Assembly: GCA_016928775.1 (NCBI GenBank)
Contig: JAFGKD010000072.1
Location: 1-37,509, forward strand
Source: Candidatus Zhuqueibacterota bacterium
GTDB lineage: Bacteria; Zhuqueibacterota; Zhuqueibacteria; Residuimicrobiales; Krinioviventaceae
Length of the DNA stretch: 37,509 bases
Direction of reading: 5' to 3'
Part shown: positions 1-9,224 of the stretch, one piece after another
How positions within the stretch are numbered: the first letter of the stretch is position 1
Layout of the letters: the number at the start of each line of letters is the position of its first letter
Notes under the pieces: model-generated
What the model saw: only the letters and a program-made list of their open reading frames with translations
Told to the model about the DNA's origin: nothing
Database searches by the model: none
Translations under genes and position numbers: made by a program

Positions 1-1
1 G

Positions 2-115
2 CGCGGTTATCATAGCGTGACAGTTGACGCCAGCCACCTGCCGAGCGGAATTTACCTGTATCGGCTGGGAGCAGGTGATTTTTCTGATATGAAGAAATTG
101 ATTTTACTGCGATAG
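2..115 (+). CDS. C-terminal end of a secreted protein with a type IX-like sorting domain (partial)
   Basis: Only the last 37 codons lie in the window; the reading frame is open from base 2 to a TAG at 113-115. The peptide has the pattern SGIYLYRL..........KKLILLR, which is the final beta-strand pair of the Por-type/FlgD-like C-terminal domain used as a sorting signal by type IX secretion or a related surface-export pathway. The next gene ends with the same pattern (GVYLYRL...LILK), so the two are probably neighbouring cargo proteins. The catalytic or binding part is outside the window, so nothing can be said about function. Confidence 0.8.
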   Translation, partial: RGYHSVTVDASHLPSGIYLYRLGAGDFSDMKKLILLR

Positions 116-165
116 TCAATGAGTAAGAATTCCGCCCGCTATCAATTTACACCGGAGATCAAAAC

Positions 166-2553
166 ATGAAAAATACCACCACGCATAAAATTCTGACGCC
201 AGTTCTCATCATCGTTTGGGCGTCTGCCATGGCACTCGGCGGGACGGTTCTCGTCGATTTTGGCGCATCTTTTTCCGAGTCCACTTTTGGCTTGCCGGGC
301 TGGAATACGTTGTTGAAAAGCAGCAATCTGGAGTACACATCCGCGGGCAACGGTGGACTCATCGCCATTGCTGATGCCGGCGAGTACGGCGACTATCGGG
401 GTGTGCGAGGTACGCCGCGCCAGTTTTCTTCCGGCGAACGTATTGTCGTGACCTGGTATAACACTTCGGATGAAATCATCACCTTTACGTCACGAATCAG
501 CTTTAGTGATGAGAACGAGCCCAATGAGATATCGCCAGACGGCACCTGGTATACGATGCGCCAATGTGATGATTATCGATATACCTACAGCAACATTCAA
601 CCACATGCGACGGCACAAACAGCTTTTAATATCACCGATTCCGGTGTCCACAAAACCGACGAGACCTATTCGCTCGTCAATATCAATCTTGCGATAGAAT
701 GGGGCTCCACATACGAGAAACAATTTCTGGTTTGTGACAAAATTGAATTGCTCTTTGATGCGGATACGCTGTCGCCCGCTGAGCCCACAGATTTGACAGC
801 AGACATCATCTCTTCTTCCAAAGTTCAGCTCCACTGGAATGCGCCAGCGGACAACGTGGGCGTGGTTGAATATCTCGTTTACAAGGATGGCGAAATAGAA
901 GGTTATTCCCGCTCCAGTGACTATACCTGCGTTTTTCTTGAACCTGAGAGAGAGTATTCTGTTGCAGTATCGGCACTCGATGCAGCCGGCAATGAAAGTG
1001 AACCATCGACTGCTCTTTCTGTAGCAACAGCCGCTTTTTCAGAATCTCCTGCGGTGATTCATCCGGACGGCCTGGAGTACCTCGGTGCGATCGCTATGCC
1101 AGTCGAGTATAATTGGGGTGGCGAGGCGCTCGCCTATAATCCTGAAGGTGATGGCGGTCAGGCCAATACTGAAGATGAATTCCCGGGATCGCTGTTTGTC
1201 ACAAACGTCAATCAACCGGAGAATGGTCTGGTTGGCCAGGTGTCGATTCCACAACCAACCATATCATCAGAAAAAAATATCAACGACCTCAACCAGGCGG
1301 TCACATTGATGTCGCCGGTGAATATCAGACCAATGAACATCAACAATTGGGATTACGTTGATATTTGGCGAACCGGTCTCGAAGTTTTGCCGTCCGAACA
1401 GCGACTCTACAGCTCGTGGAGTATCCACTATACTGTATCCGGGGAAAAACATGCCAGCATCAGTTGTTGTGATCTAGCGGATTTGGCGGGGAGTGAGAAA
1501 TACGGCGCCTGGACCATCGGTAGCCCGAATGAACCGCCGCTGGACGCTATGATAGGCGACTGGCTCTTTTCTGTACCACAAGAGTGGGCGCAGCAACACT
1601 GCGCCGGCAGACAGCTCGTCGTTGGCCGGTGTCGCGATGGTGGTCTGAGCGGCCTTGGGCCGACATTGTACGCTTTTTCTCCTGTCGGCGCTTCCTCTCC
1701 CGCTCCGGATGGCGTTCTCGATTTCACCACACTTCTCCAATATGGCTCTGTTGAAGGAACCGACAACTATTTTTTCCCGCATTCCATTGATGGGTACAAA
1801 CACAGCGATGACTGGCGGGAAGCACTATGGCTTGCAACCGGGAATCAAAATGCCGTCGCACTTGTTGGCAATAAAGCGTTGGGGGATCATTGGTACGGGT
1901 ATTATGGTGAGCGCATGCGTCATGATTGGGTTATAGCGGATGTGCCTTATCCCGAATTTTGGCAAACGGACCCGGACGGCAAGGGATGGCGGTCGCATTT
2001 TCGTGTGCCGATGATTCTGTTTTATAATCCTGAAAATCTGGCGCACGTCGCTGCAGGCCGGCTGCAATCGTATGAACCACAGCCTTACGCAGCGCTTCGA
2101 CTGGAACATATTTTTTGGGGATTGGATCACGAAATTTTTTCCGCAGTCTTTGATTCGCACAATGCTTTGCTGTATGTCACTGAATTTATCAGAGAACTGG
2201 AGGGGCAACTTGTGGTGCATATCTGGCGCATAAATCCGGTTTCGACCGTGGCGCGAACATTCGAGCGTAATCCAAATACTTTTGAAATTTTTCAGAATTA
2301 TCCAAATCCTTTTAACTCTTGCACGATCATTGAATATGAACTCCATCATCAGGAGCATGTCAAGCTGGAAATATATGATGTCCATGGTAAAAAAGTAAAA
2401 ACGCTTGTCGACGAATCGAAACAAGCCGGTCAGCATCGAGTGACCTGGAATGGAACAAACCAAAAAAATGTGCCGGTTTGCAGCGGGGTGTATCTTTATA
2501 GACTTGTGGCGGGATCATCAACGGGAATTCGGACGATGCTAATTTTAAAATAG
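166..2553 (+). CDS. Secreted multidomain protein: fibronectin type III plus C-terminal type IX sorting domain
   Basis: This 795-residue protein starts at an ATG with GGAG eight bases upstream. Residues 1-26 form a signal peptide (basic N-terminus, hydrophobic core, AMALGG). Residues 30-200 look like a beta-rich jelly-roll-like region. Residues about 203-289 are a fibronectin type III domain (PTDLTA...VQLHWNAP...YLVYKDGE...YSVAVSALDAAGN). Residues about 295-700 form a large domain I do not recognise, rich in Trp, Tyr and Gly (SMxTRP-like clusters are absent; it has HYTVSGEKH and DNYFFPHSIDG segments). Residues about 710-795 are the sorting domain (FEIFQNYPNPFN at its start, SGVYLYRL and a short basic end). 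It is probably exported and cell-surface anchored or released. No catalytic function can be assigned; the neighbourhood suggests a role in polysaccharide binding or degradation. Confidence 0.85.
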   Translation: MKNTTTHKILTPVLIIVWASAMALGGTVLVDFGASFSESTFGLPGWNTLLKSSNLEYTSAGNGGLIAIADAGEYGDYRGVRGTPRQFSSGERIVVTWYNTSDEIITFTSRISFSDENEPNEISPDGTWYTMRQCDDYRYTYSNIQPHATAQTAFNITDSGVHKTDETYSLVNINLAIEWGSTYEKQFLVCDKIELLFDADTLSPAEPTDLTADIISSSKVQLHWNAPADNVGVVEYLVYKDGEIEGYSRSSDYTCVFLEPEREYSVAVSALDAAGNESEPSTALSVATAAFSESPAVIHPDGLEYLGAIAMPVEYNWGGEALAYNPEGDGGQANTEDEFPGSLFVTNVNQPENGLVGQVSIPQPTISSEKNINDLNQAVTLMSPVNIRPMNINNWDYVDIWRTGLEVLPSEQRLYSSWSIHYTVSGEKHASISCCDLADLAGSEKYGAWTIGSPNEPPLDAMIGDWLFSVPQEWAQQHCAGRQLVVGRCRDGGLSGLGPTLYAFSPVGASSPAPDGVLDFTTLLQYGSVEGTDNYFFPHSIDGYKHSDDWREALWLATGNQNAVALVGNKALGDHWYGYYGERMRHDWVIADVPYPEFWQTDPDGKGWRSHFRVPMILFYNPENLAHVAAGRLQSYEPQPYAALRLEHIFWGLDHEIFSAVFDSHNALLYVTEFIRELEGQLVVHIWRINPVSTVARTFERNPNTFEIFQNYPNPFNSCTIIEYELHHQEHVKLEIYDVHGKKVKTLVDESKQAGQHRVTWNGTNQKNVPVCSGVYLYRLVAGSSTGIRTMLILK

Positions 2554-2572
2554 ACTGAATGCTACAGAAAGC

Positions 2573-2647
2573 TCCCTTTATCATTGTTTTTTTGAGGGTC
2601 ACTATTCTGCCTGAATCTCGAACATCGAATTTTGAATGATAAAGGGA
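2573..2647. repeat. Inverted repeat, 13-bp perfect arms, between convergent genes
   Basis: The arms TCCCTTTATCATT (2573-2585) and AATGATAAAGGGA (2635-2647) are perfect complements 49 bases apart. They sit in the 144-base gap between two convergent genes. The loop contains a TTTTTTT run (2587-2593) and an ATCGAATTTTGAAT segment resembling dispersed intergenic phrases often seen in environmental genomes. The loop is long for a standard intrinsic terminator, so I annotate it as a repeat that might also end transcription. Confidence 0.6.
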
Positions 2648-2697
2648 TTGTTTTGTGTCGAAATAGAGTGACAACGGCAATGCATGCCCACCGACCG

Positions 2698-4131
2698 TTA
2701 CAGGTTCCATCCTCCTTCATAAGTTCTTCGGATATATTGATTGGCCTCCTCCACATTCTGAATCTTCATGTTCTCGCCATCATAATACAAACGTCTGCCG
2801 GGAAAGCGCATCGCAACATTGCCCAACAGGACAATTTCCGTTAGCGGACCGGAGACGTCAAAATTTGAGGTGGCCGGTTTACCGCCACGGCAGGCATGTA
2901 CCCATTCGCTGTAGATGCCCTCGGTGCGCTCCACTGTTTTGGGCGGCTGCTTGAAATTCTTCATCTCGGATTCCGGAATCAATCGTGCATTCTGACCGAA
3001 TGTGCCACACATCAGCGTACCTTTGCTGCCATAAAAAATCGTACCGCCATCCGCATCGCCCATGCGGCGACCTTCTTCGAGCTCTTTTGGACGAAAAGGC
3101 GTCAGACCGCCGTCGTACCAGGTCAGCGTCACCGGCGGTTTGCCGCCGCGTTTCGGGAATTCGTAGCGAATCATCGAGGCAACGGGATAGGTATCTTTGC
3201 TATAGGGTGTATTCATCACCGCTTCAATGGACGTCGGGTGCGATAAATCGAGCGCCCAGACCGGGGTATCGAGAATATGGCAGCCCATATCGCCGAGGGA
3301 ACCGGTGCCGAAATCCCAGAATCCGCGCCAGCGGAACGGCACATAAATGGGGTGATAGGGCCGATACGGCGCCGGACCCAGCCACAAGTCCCAGTCCAGT
3401 ACCCGCGGCAGAGATGGCGTCTCGGTCGGCGCATCAATACCTTGCGGCCACATACCGTGCGGGCGATCGGTCCAACTGTGCACCTCAGTCACATCGCCGA
3501 TCACACCGGCGTGCAACCATTCGTATACCAAACGATTCGATTCCATAGCATGTCCCTGATTGCCCATTTGTGTTGCGACTTTGGCCGCACGGGCCGCCAG
3601 CGTCAACATGCGCGCTTCGTAAATATCGTGCGTCAGCGGCTTCTGGCAGTAGACGTGTTTGCCTTTTTTCAATCCCGCCATCGCCGCCAGGGCATGCAGA
3701 TTGTCGGTGGTTTCAACCGTTATGGCATCGATATCGCTTTCCATCTCTAACATCTCGCGGAAATCTTTATAAACCGCACAACCCTTGTACGATTCCATGC
3801 CATTTTGTTCGGCGTAATATTTTTCAATCTTTTCCCTGGCAGCCAGCCGTCCGGCATCACCGCCAAAATAGAACTCGCGATAGTCCCATTTTTCCATGGG
3901 ATCGGCGACAGCAACATATTGAATGTCCGGGAATTTGATCAGATTGTCCATATCCACCAGTGCCTGGCCGCCGGCGCCAATAATGGCGACGTTGATTCTA
4001 TCGCTTGGCGGCACATTGTTTGGCCCACCCAGGACCGAGCGGGGAACAATGGTAAAGGCTGTGGCCGTTGCCGAGACTTTAACAAAGTTACGTCGGGTTA
4101 TCCGGTTTTTGCTTGCTTTTTCGTTCGTCAT
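2698..4131 (-). CDS. Tat-exported Gfo/Idh/MocA-family oxidoreductase
   Basis: This is a 477-residue NAD(P)-dependent dehydrogenase-like protein. The N-terminus has a twin-arginine signal (TRRNFVKVS, residues 12-20, then a hydrophobic stretch), so it is predicted to be exported folded, cofactor loaded. The Rossmann motif IGAGGQA lies at residues 51-57, and the family's EKP motif appears as CQKPLTHD. Family members oxidise or reduce sugars and inositols; the secreted members in FCB and planctomycete bacteria often act on sugars in polysaccharide loci, and the substrate here is unknown. I prefer the second ATG (4131), because AGGAG lies eight bases upstream of it. The ATG at 4140 is only three bases from that site. 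The gene lies downstream of the GH20-like gene on the same strand, separated by a 149-base repeat-bearing gap. Confidence 0.9.
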   Translation of the reverse strand: MTNEKASKNRITRRNFVKVSATATAFTIVPRSVLGGPNNVPPSDRINVAIIGAGGQALVDMDNLIKFPDIQYVAVADPMEKWDYREFYFGGDAGRLAAREKIEKYYAEQNGMESYKGCAVYKDFREMLEMESDIDAITVETTDNLHALAAMAGLKKGKHVYCQKPLTHDIYEARMLTLAARAAKVATQMGNQGHAMESNRLVYEWLHAGVIGDVTEVHSWTDRPHGMWPQGIDAPTETPSLPRVLDWDLWLGPAPYRPYHPIYVPFRWRGFWDFGTGSLGDMGCHILDTPVWALDLSHPTSIEAVMNTPYSKDTYPVASMIRYEFPKRGGKPPVTLTWYDGGLTPFRPKELEEGRRMGDADGGTIFYGSKGTLMCGTFGQNARLIPESEMKNFKQPPKTVERTEGIYSEWVHACRGGKPATSNFDVSGPLTEIVLLGNVAMRFPGRRLYYDGENMKIQNVEEANQYIRRTYEGGWNL

Positions 4132-4211
4132 AACATACACTCCTGGTGCAAAAGTTACAGGTTGCTTTGTAGTATAGTGTTCTCCGGGATCACGTTAAAT
4201 CGGTAGTATAA

Positions 4212-4284
4212 GTGAAACGTCAAACGTGAAAAGATGTGCGAATCGCAGCCCGGTACGTCTCACGTTTAACGTTTCACGTTTCAC
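4212..4284. repeat. Tandem heptamer ACGTTTC array forming an inverted repeat
   Basis: Four consecutive heptamers of the form ACGTYTM occupy 4255-4282 (ACGTCTC, ACGTTTA, ACGTTTC, ACGTTTC). Two heptamers of the complementary form (GAAACGT, CAAACGT) occupy 4214-4227. The two groups can pair across about 30 bases. The right arm overlaps the TGA stop codon (4281-4283) of the minus-strand GH20-like gene, and the left arm lies in the leader of the Gfo/Idh gene. It could act as an attenuator or an mRNA-stabilising hairpin between the two genes, or be a mobile-repeat remnant. Confidence 0.7.
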
Positions 4285-5333
4285 AATTCCTTTGCCAATC
4301 TCCGGATCAATTCCATTCCTTCCACCATTGGCGCAAATGTCAACACATCCTCCGAATTCATCCGACGCCAGGTTGTGAACAGGTGGCCTAACATATTTTC
4401 GCTTTTTAGCGAATGACTGTAGGTGATGAGCGCCTGCGACGCCTCGACATTGCGCCAACCGGCGGGCAGCACACGAAAGCCTTTTTCCAGAAACATGGGT
4501 ACGGACTCGTAGGCTGGACGCAGCTCATAATGCCAGTCGCAGATGATAATATCTTTCGGCACCAGGTCAATCGCCGGCGCCGTGCCATTTTTGGAGGCCT
4601 CCCATTCGCCGTAATCGATCTCATCGGCATCGATGAACCGGTCGCCCCACATCAACATCTCCAGTTCGTGTACACCGACGATGTGGCTGTGCATATCGTT
4701 TACCACCTTGGCAAACACTTTTGCCGGATCTTTATCTTTTGTTGATGTGGCGTTTTCGTCGGAAATGAGAAAAACCTCATCCATACCCACGTGCATGGCA
4801 TCGGCGCGAAAGGCATCGATGATCTCGTCCATCAGCGCAAAAACGATTTCATTGACGCGCGGATTATAAGGATCCCACTCGCGGCAATAGATGCCCTCGT
4901 TCTCCGGGTAAGCGCCCGGCGTCAAATCCAGTTCCGGATAGACGGTGAGCAGCGGAAAGGTCTTTTTCGCCCACGATTGATGGCCAAAACACTGAAATTG
5001 CGGAATGAGTCGAATATTGTTCTTCCGGCATTTTTTTGCAAACCACCGCGCGCCTTTTTTGGAAATTTGCGCCTCGCCCTGGCGCAGCTCGGGAAAAGAT
5101 TTAAATTGAAAATGATAATTGATTTCCAGAATCAGCACATTGATACCGGCCCGGGAAAGCTGGGGCAAGACATCCACCAGGATTTTCAAATCATCATCGG
5201 TATTATAGTTGATCAAGTGCAGTGCGCGCCAGGGTGTATGGCTTGCATCAGATTTTACAGTGCAGAAGAGCGGCTGGCACAAAACGAGAAATGATAACAA
5301 TGCGAAAAATAGGCTCATGCGCACAGTTTTCAT
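4281..5333 (-). CDS. Secreted GH20-like glycoside hydrolase (TIM barrel)
   Basis: This is a 350-residue protein. The reading frame is open further upstream, but the ATG at 5333 has a strong site (AGGAG, eight bases away) and begins a good signal peptide (MKTVRMSLFFALLSFLVLC). The rest looks like the catalytic barrel of family 20 beta-N-acetylhexosaminidases: an early LPQLSRAGINVLILE strand, a PQFQCFGHQ segment, and HVGMDEVF at residues 181-188, where the adjacent Asp185-Glu186 match the family's Asp-Glu catalytic pair. It lacks the N-terminal GH20b domain that many hexosaminidases carry. It probably acts in the periplasm on N-acetylated or related sugars. Specificity is not proven and other clan-K hydrolases are possible. 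Confidence 0.75.
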   Translation of the reverse strand: MKTVRMSLFFALLSFLVLCQPLFCTVKSDASHTPWRALHLINYNTDDDLKILVDVLPQLSRAGINVLILEINYHFQFKSFPELRQGEAQISKKGARWFAKKCRKNNIRLIPQFQCFGHQSWAKKTFPLLTVYPELDLTPGAYPENEGIYCREWDPYNPRVNEIVFALMDEIIDAFRADAMHVGMDEVFLISDENATSTKDKDPAKVFAKVVNDMHSHIVGVHELEMLMWGDRFIDADEIDYGEWEASKNGTAPAIDLVPKDIIICDWHYELRPAYESVPMFLEKGFRVLPAGWRNVEASQALITYSHSLKSENMLGHLFTTWRRMNSEDVLTFAPMVEGMELIRRLAKEL

Positions 5334-5514
5334 AATTGATCTCCTGCTTAAAATGAAAAAAAATTTTAAAAAATCATTGAAAGACTTGTTTTTTTCTCCG
5401 CGGCTTTTTACAATGTCTGTGACTGTTGGCAAAAAGATCGGCTTGACCAATTTTAAAATATTATGCGCGATTTCCAAGCGTAAATTTGTTGATTTTAATA
5501 AACTCGAGAGAAAA

Positions 5515-5865
5515 ATGCGAATTGTACGAGAAAAGGACGATTTTTTTCACGTGCGCATCGGACTGGGGCGAAAGTTGATCTATACAGATGCTCTGATGAC
5601 TGCCATCAATGATTTTATAGACGGACCCTGGGAAGAACCCGAGCCGCCGCATTCGCATCCGCATGCGCAAACAGGCTATATCGCCGAAGGTGAAGTGATT
5701 TTTTATTGTGAGGGGGAAGAAGATCAGCATCTGGTAAAAGGCGATTTGTTTTGTGTGCCGCCCAATATAAAACATACAATCAAATGCCTAACTCCCATCG
5801 TGAGAATTGTGGATAGTTTTACGCCGATTCGGCAGGACTTTTTGCGGGAGGAAAAATGCCAGTAA
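5515..5865 (+). CDS. Small single-domain cupin protein
   Basis: This 116-residue protein starts at the ATG at 5515 (GAGAG six bases upstream). The longer open frame upstream runs into the divergent promoter region and has no family similarity. The cupin metal site is visible: HSHPH at residues 46-50, Glu near residue 58 in the GYIAEGEV segment, and a second motif GDLFCVPPNIKHTI with His87. Such proteins are sugar-binding regulators, isomerases or dioxygenase-like enzymes; several in sugar-acid pathways (KdgF-like) linearise uronate products. The stop codon lies inside the next gene (10-base overlap), so both are translated from one mRNA. The neighbours point to sugar-acid metabolism, but the reaction is not known. 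Confidence 0.85.
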   Translation: MRIVREKDDFFHVRIGLGRKLIYTDALMTAINDFIDGPWEEPEPPHSHPHAQTGYIAEGEVIFYCEGEEDQHLVKGDLFCVPPNIKHTIKCLTPIVRIVDSFTPIRQDFLREEKCQ

Positions 5866-6815
5866 TCACGATTCTCGATACCGGCTACACATCGTATGCC
5901 TGCGAAAAAGAATTGTTTAAACGCCACGGCTATACGCTTCAGCTTTTCAGTGGTGATGCGTCCGATGCTGTTGCGAAAAGAGATTATGCACGCCATTCTG
6001 TGGGCATTCTCGTCAGGGGAACCAAAGTTGATGGCAATTTTTACGACCACTGTCCTGATGTGCAGGCTGTCGTTCGTTATGGGGTTGGCTATGATAACGT
6101 GAATCTCGCTGATGCAAAAGCACGCGGCATACGCGTTGCCAATGTGCAGGGATACGCCAACCATGCCGTATCGGATCACACCATGGCGCTGATCTATGCC
6201 TGTACTCGCGGGCTCTTTCCGGGCGCCCAACAAATTTTTACTGATTTCAGCGCTCCGCCGTTTGAAGACATGTTTGAACTGCACGACAAAACTTTGGGCA
6301 TCATTGGCCTGGGACGAATCGGCAGTTTTGTTGCTCGCAAAGCCGCAGGACTTGTTCAAATGGTCATCGCGGTTGATCCCTATCAGCCGGACGAGCAATT
6401 CACGCGAGTCAATGTCCAGCGCGTTCACGTCCGGGAGCTCCTGGCCGAAAGTCATATCATCACGCTGCATTGTAACCTGACAGATGAGACGCATTTTCTC
6501 ATCAACGGAGAGGCTTTTGCGAAAATGAATCAACGCCCGGTTCTGATCAACACGGCGCGAGGGGCAGTCGTTGATGAAAAGATGCTGCTGCGGGCATTGC
6601 AGGAGGGCCGCATCCACAGCGCCGGTCTGGATGTCTTTCAAGACGAACCGCCGACAATCGCGCAACGTGATCTGCTCAACCATCCGCGCGTCGTGGCCAC
6701 CGGTCACTATGCCTGGTATTCGGATGTCGCGTCGCGCACGCTGCAACAGCGCGCCGCAGAGAATATGCTGGCGCTGCTCAGAGGCGAAAAAATTGCCGAT
6801 TGTCTGACGGATTAA
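5856..6815 (+). CDS. D-isomer-specific 2-hydroxyacid dehydrogenase family protein
   Basis: This 319-residue protein has the standard two-domain fold of the phosphoglycerate dehydrogenase/CtBP family. The NAD-binding motif GLGRIG lies at residues 151-156, with the ribose-binding Asp at 174 (IAVDPY). The catalytic set is Arg235 (INTARG), Glu264 (FQDEPP) and His284 (ATGHYAWYS). The substrate-loop motif RYGVGYDNV lies at 74-82. It reduces 2-oxoacids or oxidises D-2-hydroxyacids in the cytoplasm. It lacks the C-terminal regulatory ACT domain of full-length SerA, so it is not a canonical serine-pathway enzyme. Its start overlaps the cupin gene and it is followed after 39 bases by the GH95 gene, suggesting a catabolic operon for a sugar acid. 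Confidence 0.9.
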   Translation: MPVITILDTGYTSYACEKELFKRHGYTLQLFSGDASDAVAKRDYARHSVGILVRGTKVDGNFYDHCPDVQAVVRYGVGYDNVNLADAKARGIRVANVQGYANHAVSDHTMALIYACTRGLFPGAQQIFTDFSAPPFEDMFELHDKTLGIIGLGRIGSFVARKAAGLVQMVIAVDPYQPDEQFTRVNVQRVHVRELLAESHIITLHCNLTDETHFLINGEAFAKMNQRPVLINTARGAVVDEKMLLRALQEGRIHSAGLDVFQDEPPTIAQRDLLNHPRVVATGHYAWYSDVASRTLQQRAAENMLALLRGEKIADCLTD

Positions 6816-6854
6816 AAAATGCTGTACGCTAAATTCAACAATTGAGGAGTAATC

Positions 6855-9197
6855 ATGCAACGTAACTTTTTGCTCATTGCAGCAGGATTGACTGCTTTTT
6901 TCATGTTTGTCGCCTGTCAAACAGATCAGCAATCAACCACCGAATTTCGGCTATGGTACAAACAACCCGCAACCGAATGGACCGAAGCCTTGCCCGTTGG
7001 CAATGGTCGACTCGGAGCGATGGTATTCGGCAAAGTGGATTCCGAGCGCATTCAGTTAAATGAAGAGAGCTTGTGGGCGGGACAGCCGATCAATAACAAC
7101 AATCCCGGTGCGAAAGAACATCTGACTGAGATTCAACAGCTTTTGTTAAAGGGTCAGATTGCCAGGGCTGTCGAGTTGGGTGAAAAATATCTTCTCGGCA
7201 CACCGCCGCGCATTCGCTCCTATCAAACATTGGGGGATTTATTTATCGAAACGGATATCCCGGGAGAGGTGTCAAATTACCGGCGCGATCTCGATCTGCG
7301 AACCGGTATTTGTTCAGTCGCGTTCGCAGCCGGGGATGTCAACTACAGACGCGAAGTTTTTGCTTCTGCTCCGGATAATGTCATTGTTGTACGATTCGCT
7401 GCTGACCAGCCGGAATCCATCAATCTCAAAATCTGGCTGGGTCGTGCTCAGGATGCCGAGACCATCGCCAATGGCTCCAATATGCTTTTCATGCGCGGTC
7501 AAATTATTGATGAACCGGATCCGTTACGCGGCCCGGGCGGGGCGCACATGCGGTTTGAAGCACACGTGCTGGCGCTGAACGACGGCGGGCAGGTGTCGAC
7601 GCAGGACAATCATCTCGTTGTTCAAAATGTCGATGCCTTGACCCTGCTGCTCACCGCTGCAACGGATTATAATGTTTATCGCTTGTCATTTGATAAAGCA
7701 AAAAATCCATCCACCATCTGCACGGATATACTGGCACCATTGGATTTACGATCTTATCAAAAGCTCAAGGCAGATCACATCGCCGATCACGCGGCCCTGT
7801 TTGATCGCGTGAAAATTTACCTCGGTGAGAGCCCGCTGACCGAGTTGCCAACGGACGAACGACTCTATAAAGTGAAAGAAGGAATGAATGATCCGGCCTT
7901 TGCCGCCCTCTATTTTCAATATGGCCGCTATCTGTTGATGAACAGCTCGCGCGCGCCAGGCGTGCTGCCGGCCAATCTGCAGGGTATCTGGAACGATTTT
8001 TTTGAAGCGCCCTGGAACTCGGATTTTCACACCAACATTAATCTGCAAATGAATTACTGGCCGGCGGATGTGGGCAATTTGCCCGAGACGATCGAGCCGT
8101 TGACCAACTTTTTCCTCAGATTGATGGAACCGGGGGCACGAACAGCACACGAAATGTATGGTGCGAGCGGCTGGAACATGCACCATCTCACCGATCCCTT
8201 TGGCCGTACCGGTCTTATGGATGGCATCCAGTGGGGCACCTCGCCGCTGGCTGGCGCCTGGATGACCCTGACTTTTTGGCGACATTACGAATTCAGCCAG
8301 GACCTGGCCTATCTTGAAAAGGCTTATCCTCTGCTCAAAGGATCAGCAGAATTTGCGCTGGATTTTCTCATTCAAGACAAAAATGGTCACCTGGTCACTG
8401 CACCGTCAACGTCACCGGAAAACACCTACATTCATCCGAGCGATGGCAAAAAATACCAGATGACCACTGCTGCGACGATCGACATCCAGATTTTGACCGA
8501 GCTGTTCAATAACTGTATTGAGGCGGCTGAGCGACTCAAAGATGATCCAACATTTGTCGAAGAGATGCGCGACGCGCTGGATCGATTGCCGCCGGTAAGG
8601 ATTGGGGCAAATGGCACGATTCAGGAATGGATCGAGGATTATAAAGAAGCCGAGCCGGGGCATCGGCACGTGTCGCATTTGTTTGGCTTGCATCCTGGCA
8701 CTCAAATAACGCCTGATACACCGGAACTGTTTGATGCGGCACGCAAAACCATCGAACGGCGCCTGTCGTTTGGTGGTGGTCACACCGGCTGGAGCCGCGC
8801 CTGGATCGTCAATTTTTATGCCCGGCTGCTGGACGGTCAAGCAGCACACCGGCATCTGCACCTGCTGTTCGCAAAATCCACTTTGAATAATTTGTTTGAC
8901 ACCCATCCACCCTTTCAAATCGACGGCAACTTTGGCGGGACCGCCGGTATTGCCGAGATGCTTCTGCAGAGTTTTAACCGGGAAATCCATCTGTTGCCCG
9001 CGTTACCATCCGCCTGGCCGGACGGCGCTGTTAGAGGTCTAAAAGCTCGCGGCAATTTTGAAGTGGATATGGAATGGCAAAAAGGTGAACTGATATCTGC
9101 GAAAATTCGCTCTCTGTCTGGTGGAGCGTGCCGAATCCGCTACAAAGACCGGGTGGTGGAGGAGATGACCGAACCGGGACAGGTTGTTTTGTTTTAA
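6855..9197 (+). CDS. GH95-family alpha-L-fucosidase/galactosidase-like lipoprotein
   Basis: This 780-residue protein has an excellent ribosome site (GAGGAG, seven bases before ATG). Residues 1-21 are a lipoprotein signal ending in FVAC, so Cys21 is probably lipidated. The mature protein opens with [27 protein letters not shown] and LNEESLWAG, the hallmark N-terminal domain of family GH95. The (alpha/alpha)6 barrel follows, with NLQGIWND and [16 protein letters not shown] motifs, [17 protein letters not shown] and [20 protein letters not shown] near the end. The length matches the family. GH95 enzymes are inverting 1,2-alpha-L-fucosidases or alpha-L-galactosidases. This one would act at the cell envelope on fucosylated or galactosylated polymers, probably feeding the cupin and dehydrogenase encoded just upstream. 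Confidence 0.92.
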   Translation: MQRNFLLIAAGLTAFFMFVACQTDQQSTTEFRLWYKQPATEWTEALPVGNGRLGAMVFGKVDSERIQLNEESLWAGQPINNNNPGAKEHLTEIQQLLLKGQIARAVELGEKYLLGTPPRIRSYQTLGDLFIETDIPGEVSNYRRDLDLRTGICSVAFAAGDVNYRREVFASAPDNVIVVRFAADQPESINLKIWLGRAQDAETIANGSNMLFMRGQIIDEPDPLRGPGGAHMRFEAHVLALNDGGQVSTQDNHLVVQNVDALTLLLTAATDYNVYRLSFDKAKNPSTICTDILAPLDLRSYQKLKADHIADHAALFDRVKIYLGESPLTELPTDERLYKVKEGMNDPAFAALYFQYGRYLLMNSSRAPGVLPANLQGIWNDFFEAPWNSDFHTNINLQMNYWPADVGNLPETIEPLTNFFLRLMEPGARTAHEMYGASGWNMHHLTDPFGRTGLMDGIQWGTSPLAGAWMTLTFWRHYEFSQDLAYLEKAYPLLKGSAEFALDFLIQDKNGHLVTAPSTSPENTYIHPSDGKKYQMTTAATIDIQILTELFNNCIEAAERLKDDPTFVEEMRDALDRLPPVRIGANGTIQEWIEDYKEAEPGHRHVSHLFGLHPGTQITPDTPELFDAARKTIERRLSFGGGHTGWSRAWIVNFYARLLDGQAAHRHLHLLFAKSTLNNLFDTHPPFQIDGNFGGTAGIAEMLLQSFNREIHLLPALPSAWPDGAVRGLKARGNFEVDMEWQKGELISAKIRSLSGGACRIRYKDRVVEEMTEPGQVVLF

Positions 9198-9224
9198 AAG
9201 TCTAAAAATATCAAAAATTAACTT

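Noticed and set aside
1825..2463. Minus-strand frame of 212 codons inside the type IX cargo gene
   Set aside because: It lies entirely opposite a well-supported gene, has no ribosome site and resembles no protein family.
5334..5477. N-terminal extension of the GH20-like protein
   Set aside because: The ATG at 5333 has AGGAG eight bases away and starts a clear signal peptide; the extension would place the signal inside the protein.
5724..6932. Minus-strand frame of 402 codons opposite the dehydrogenase gene
   Set aside because: It is the antisense shadow of a gene with intact catalytic motifs, and its translation has no family features.
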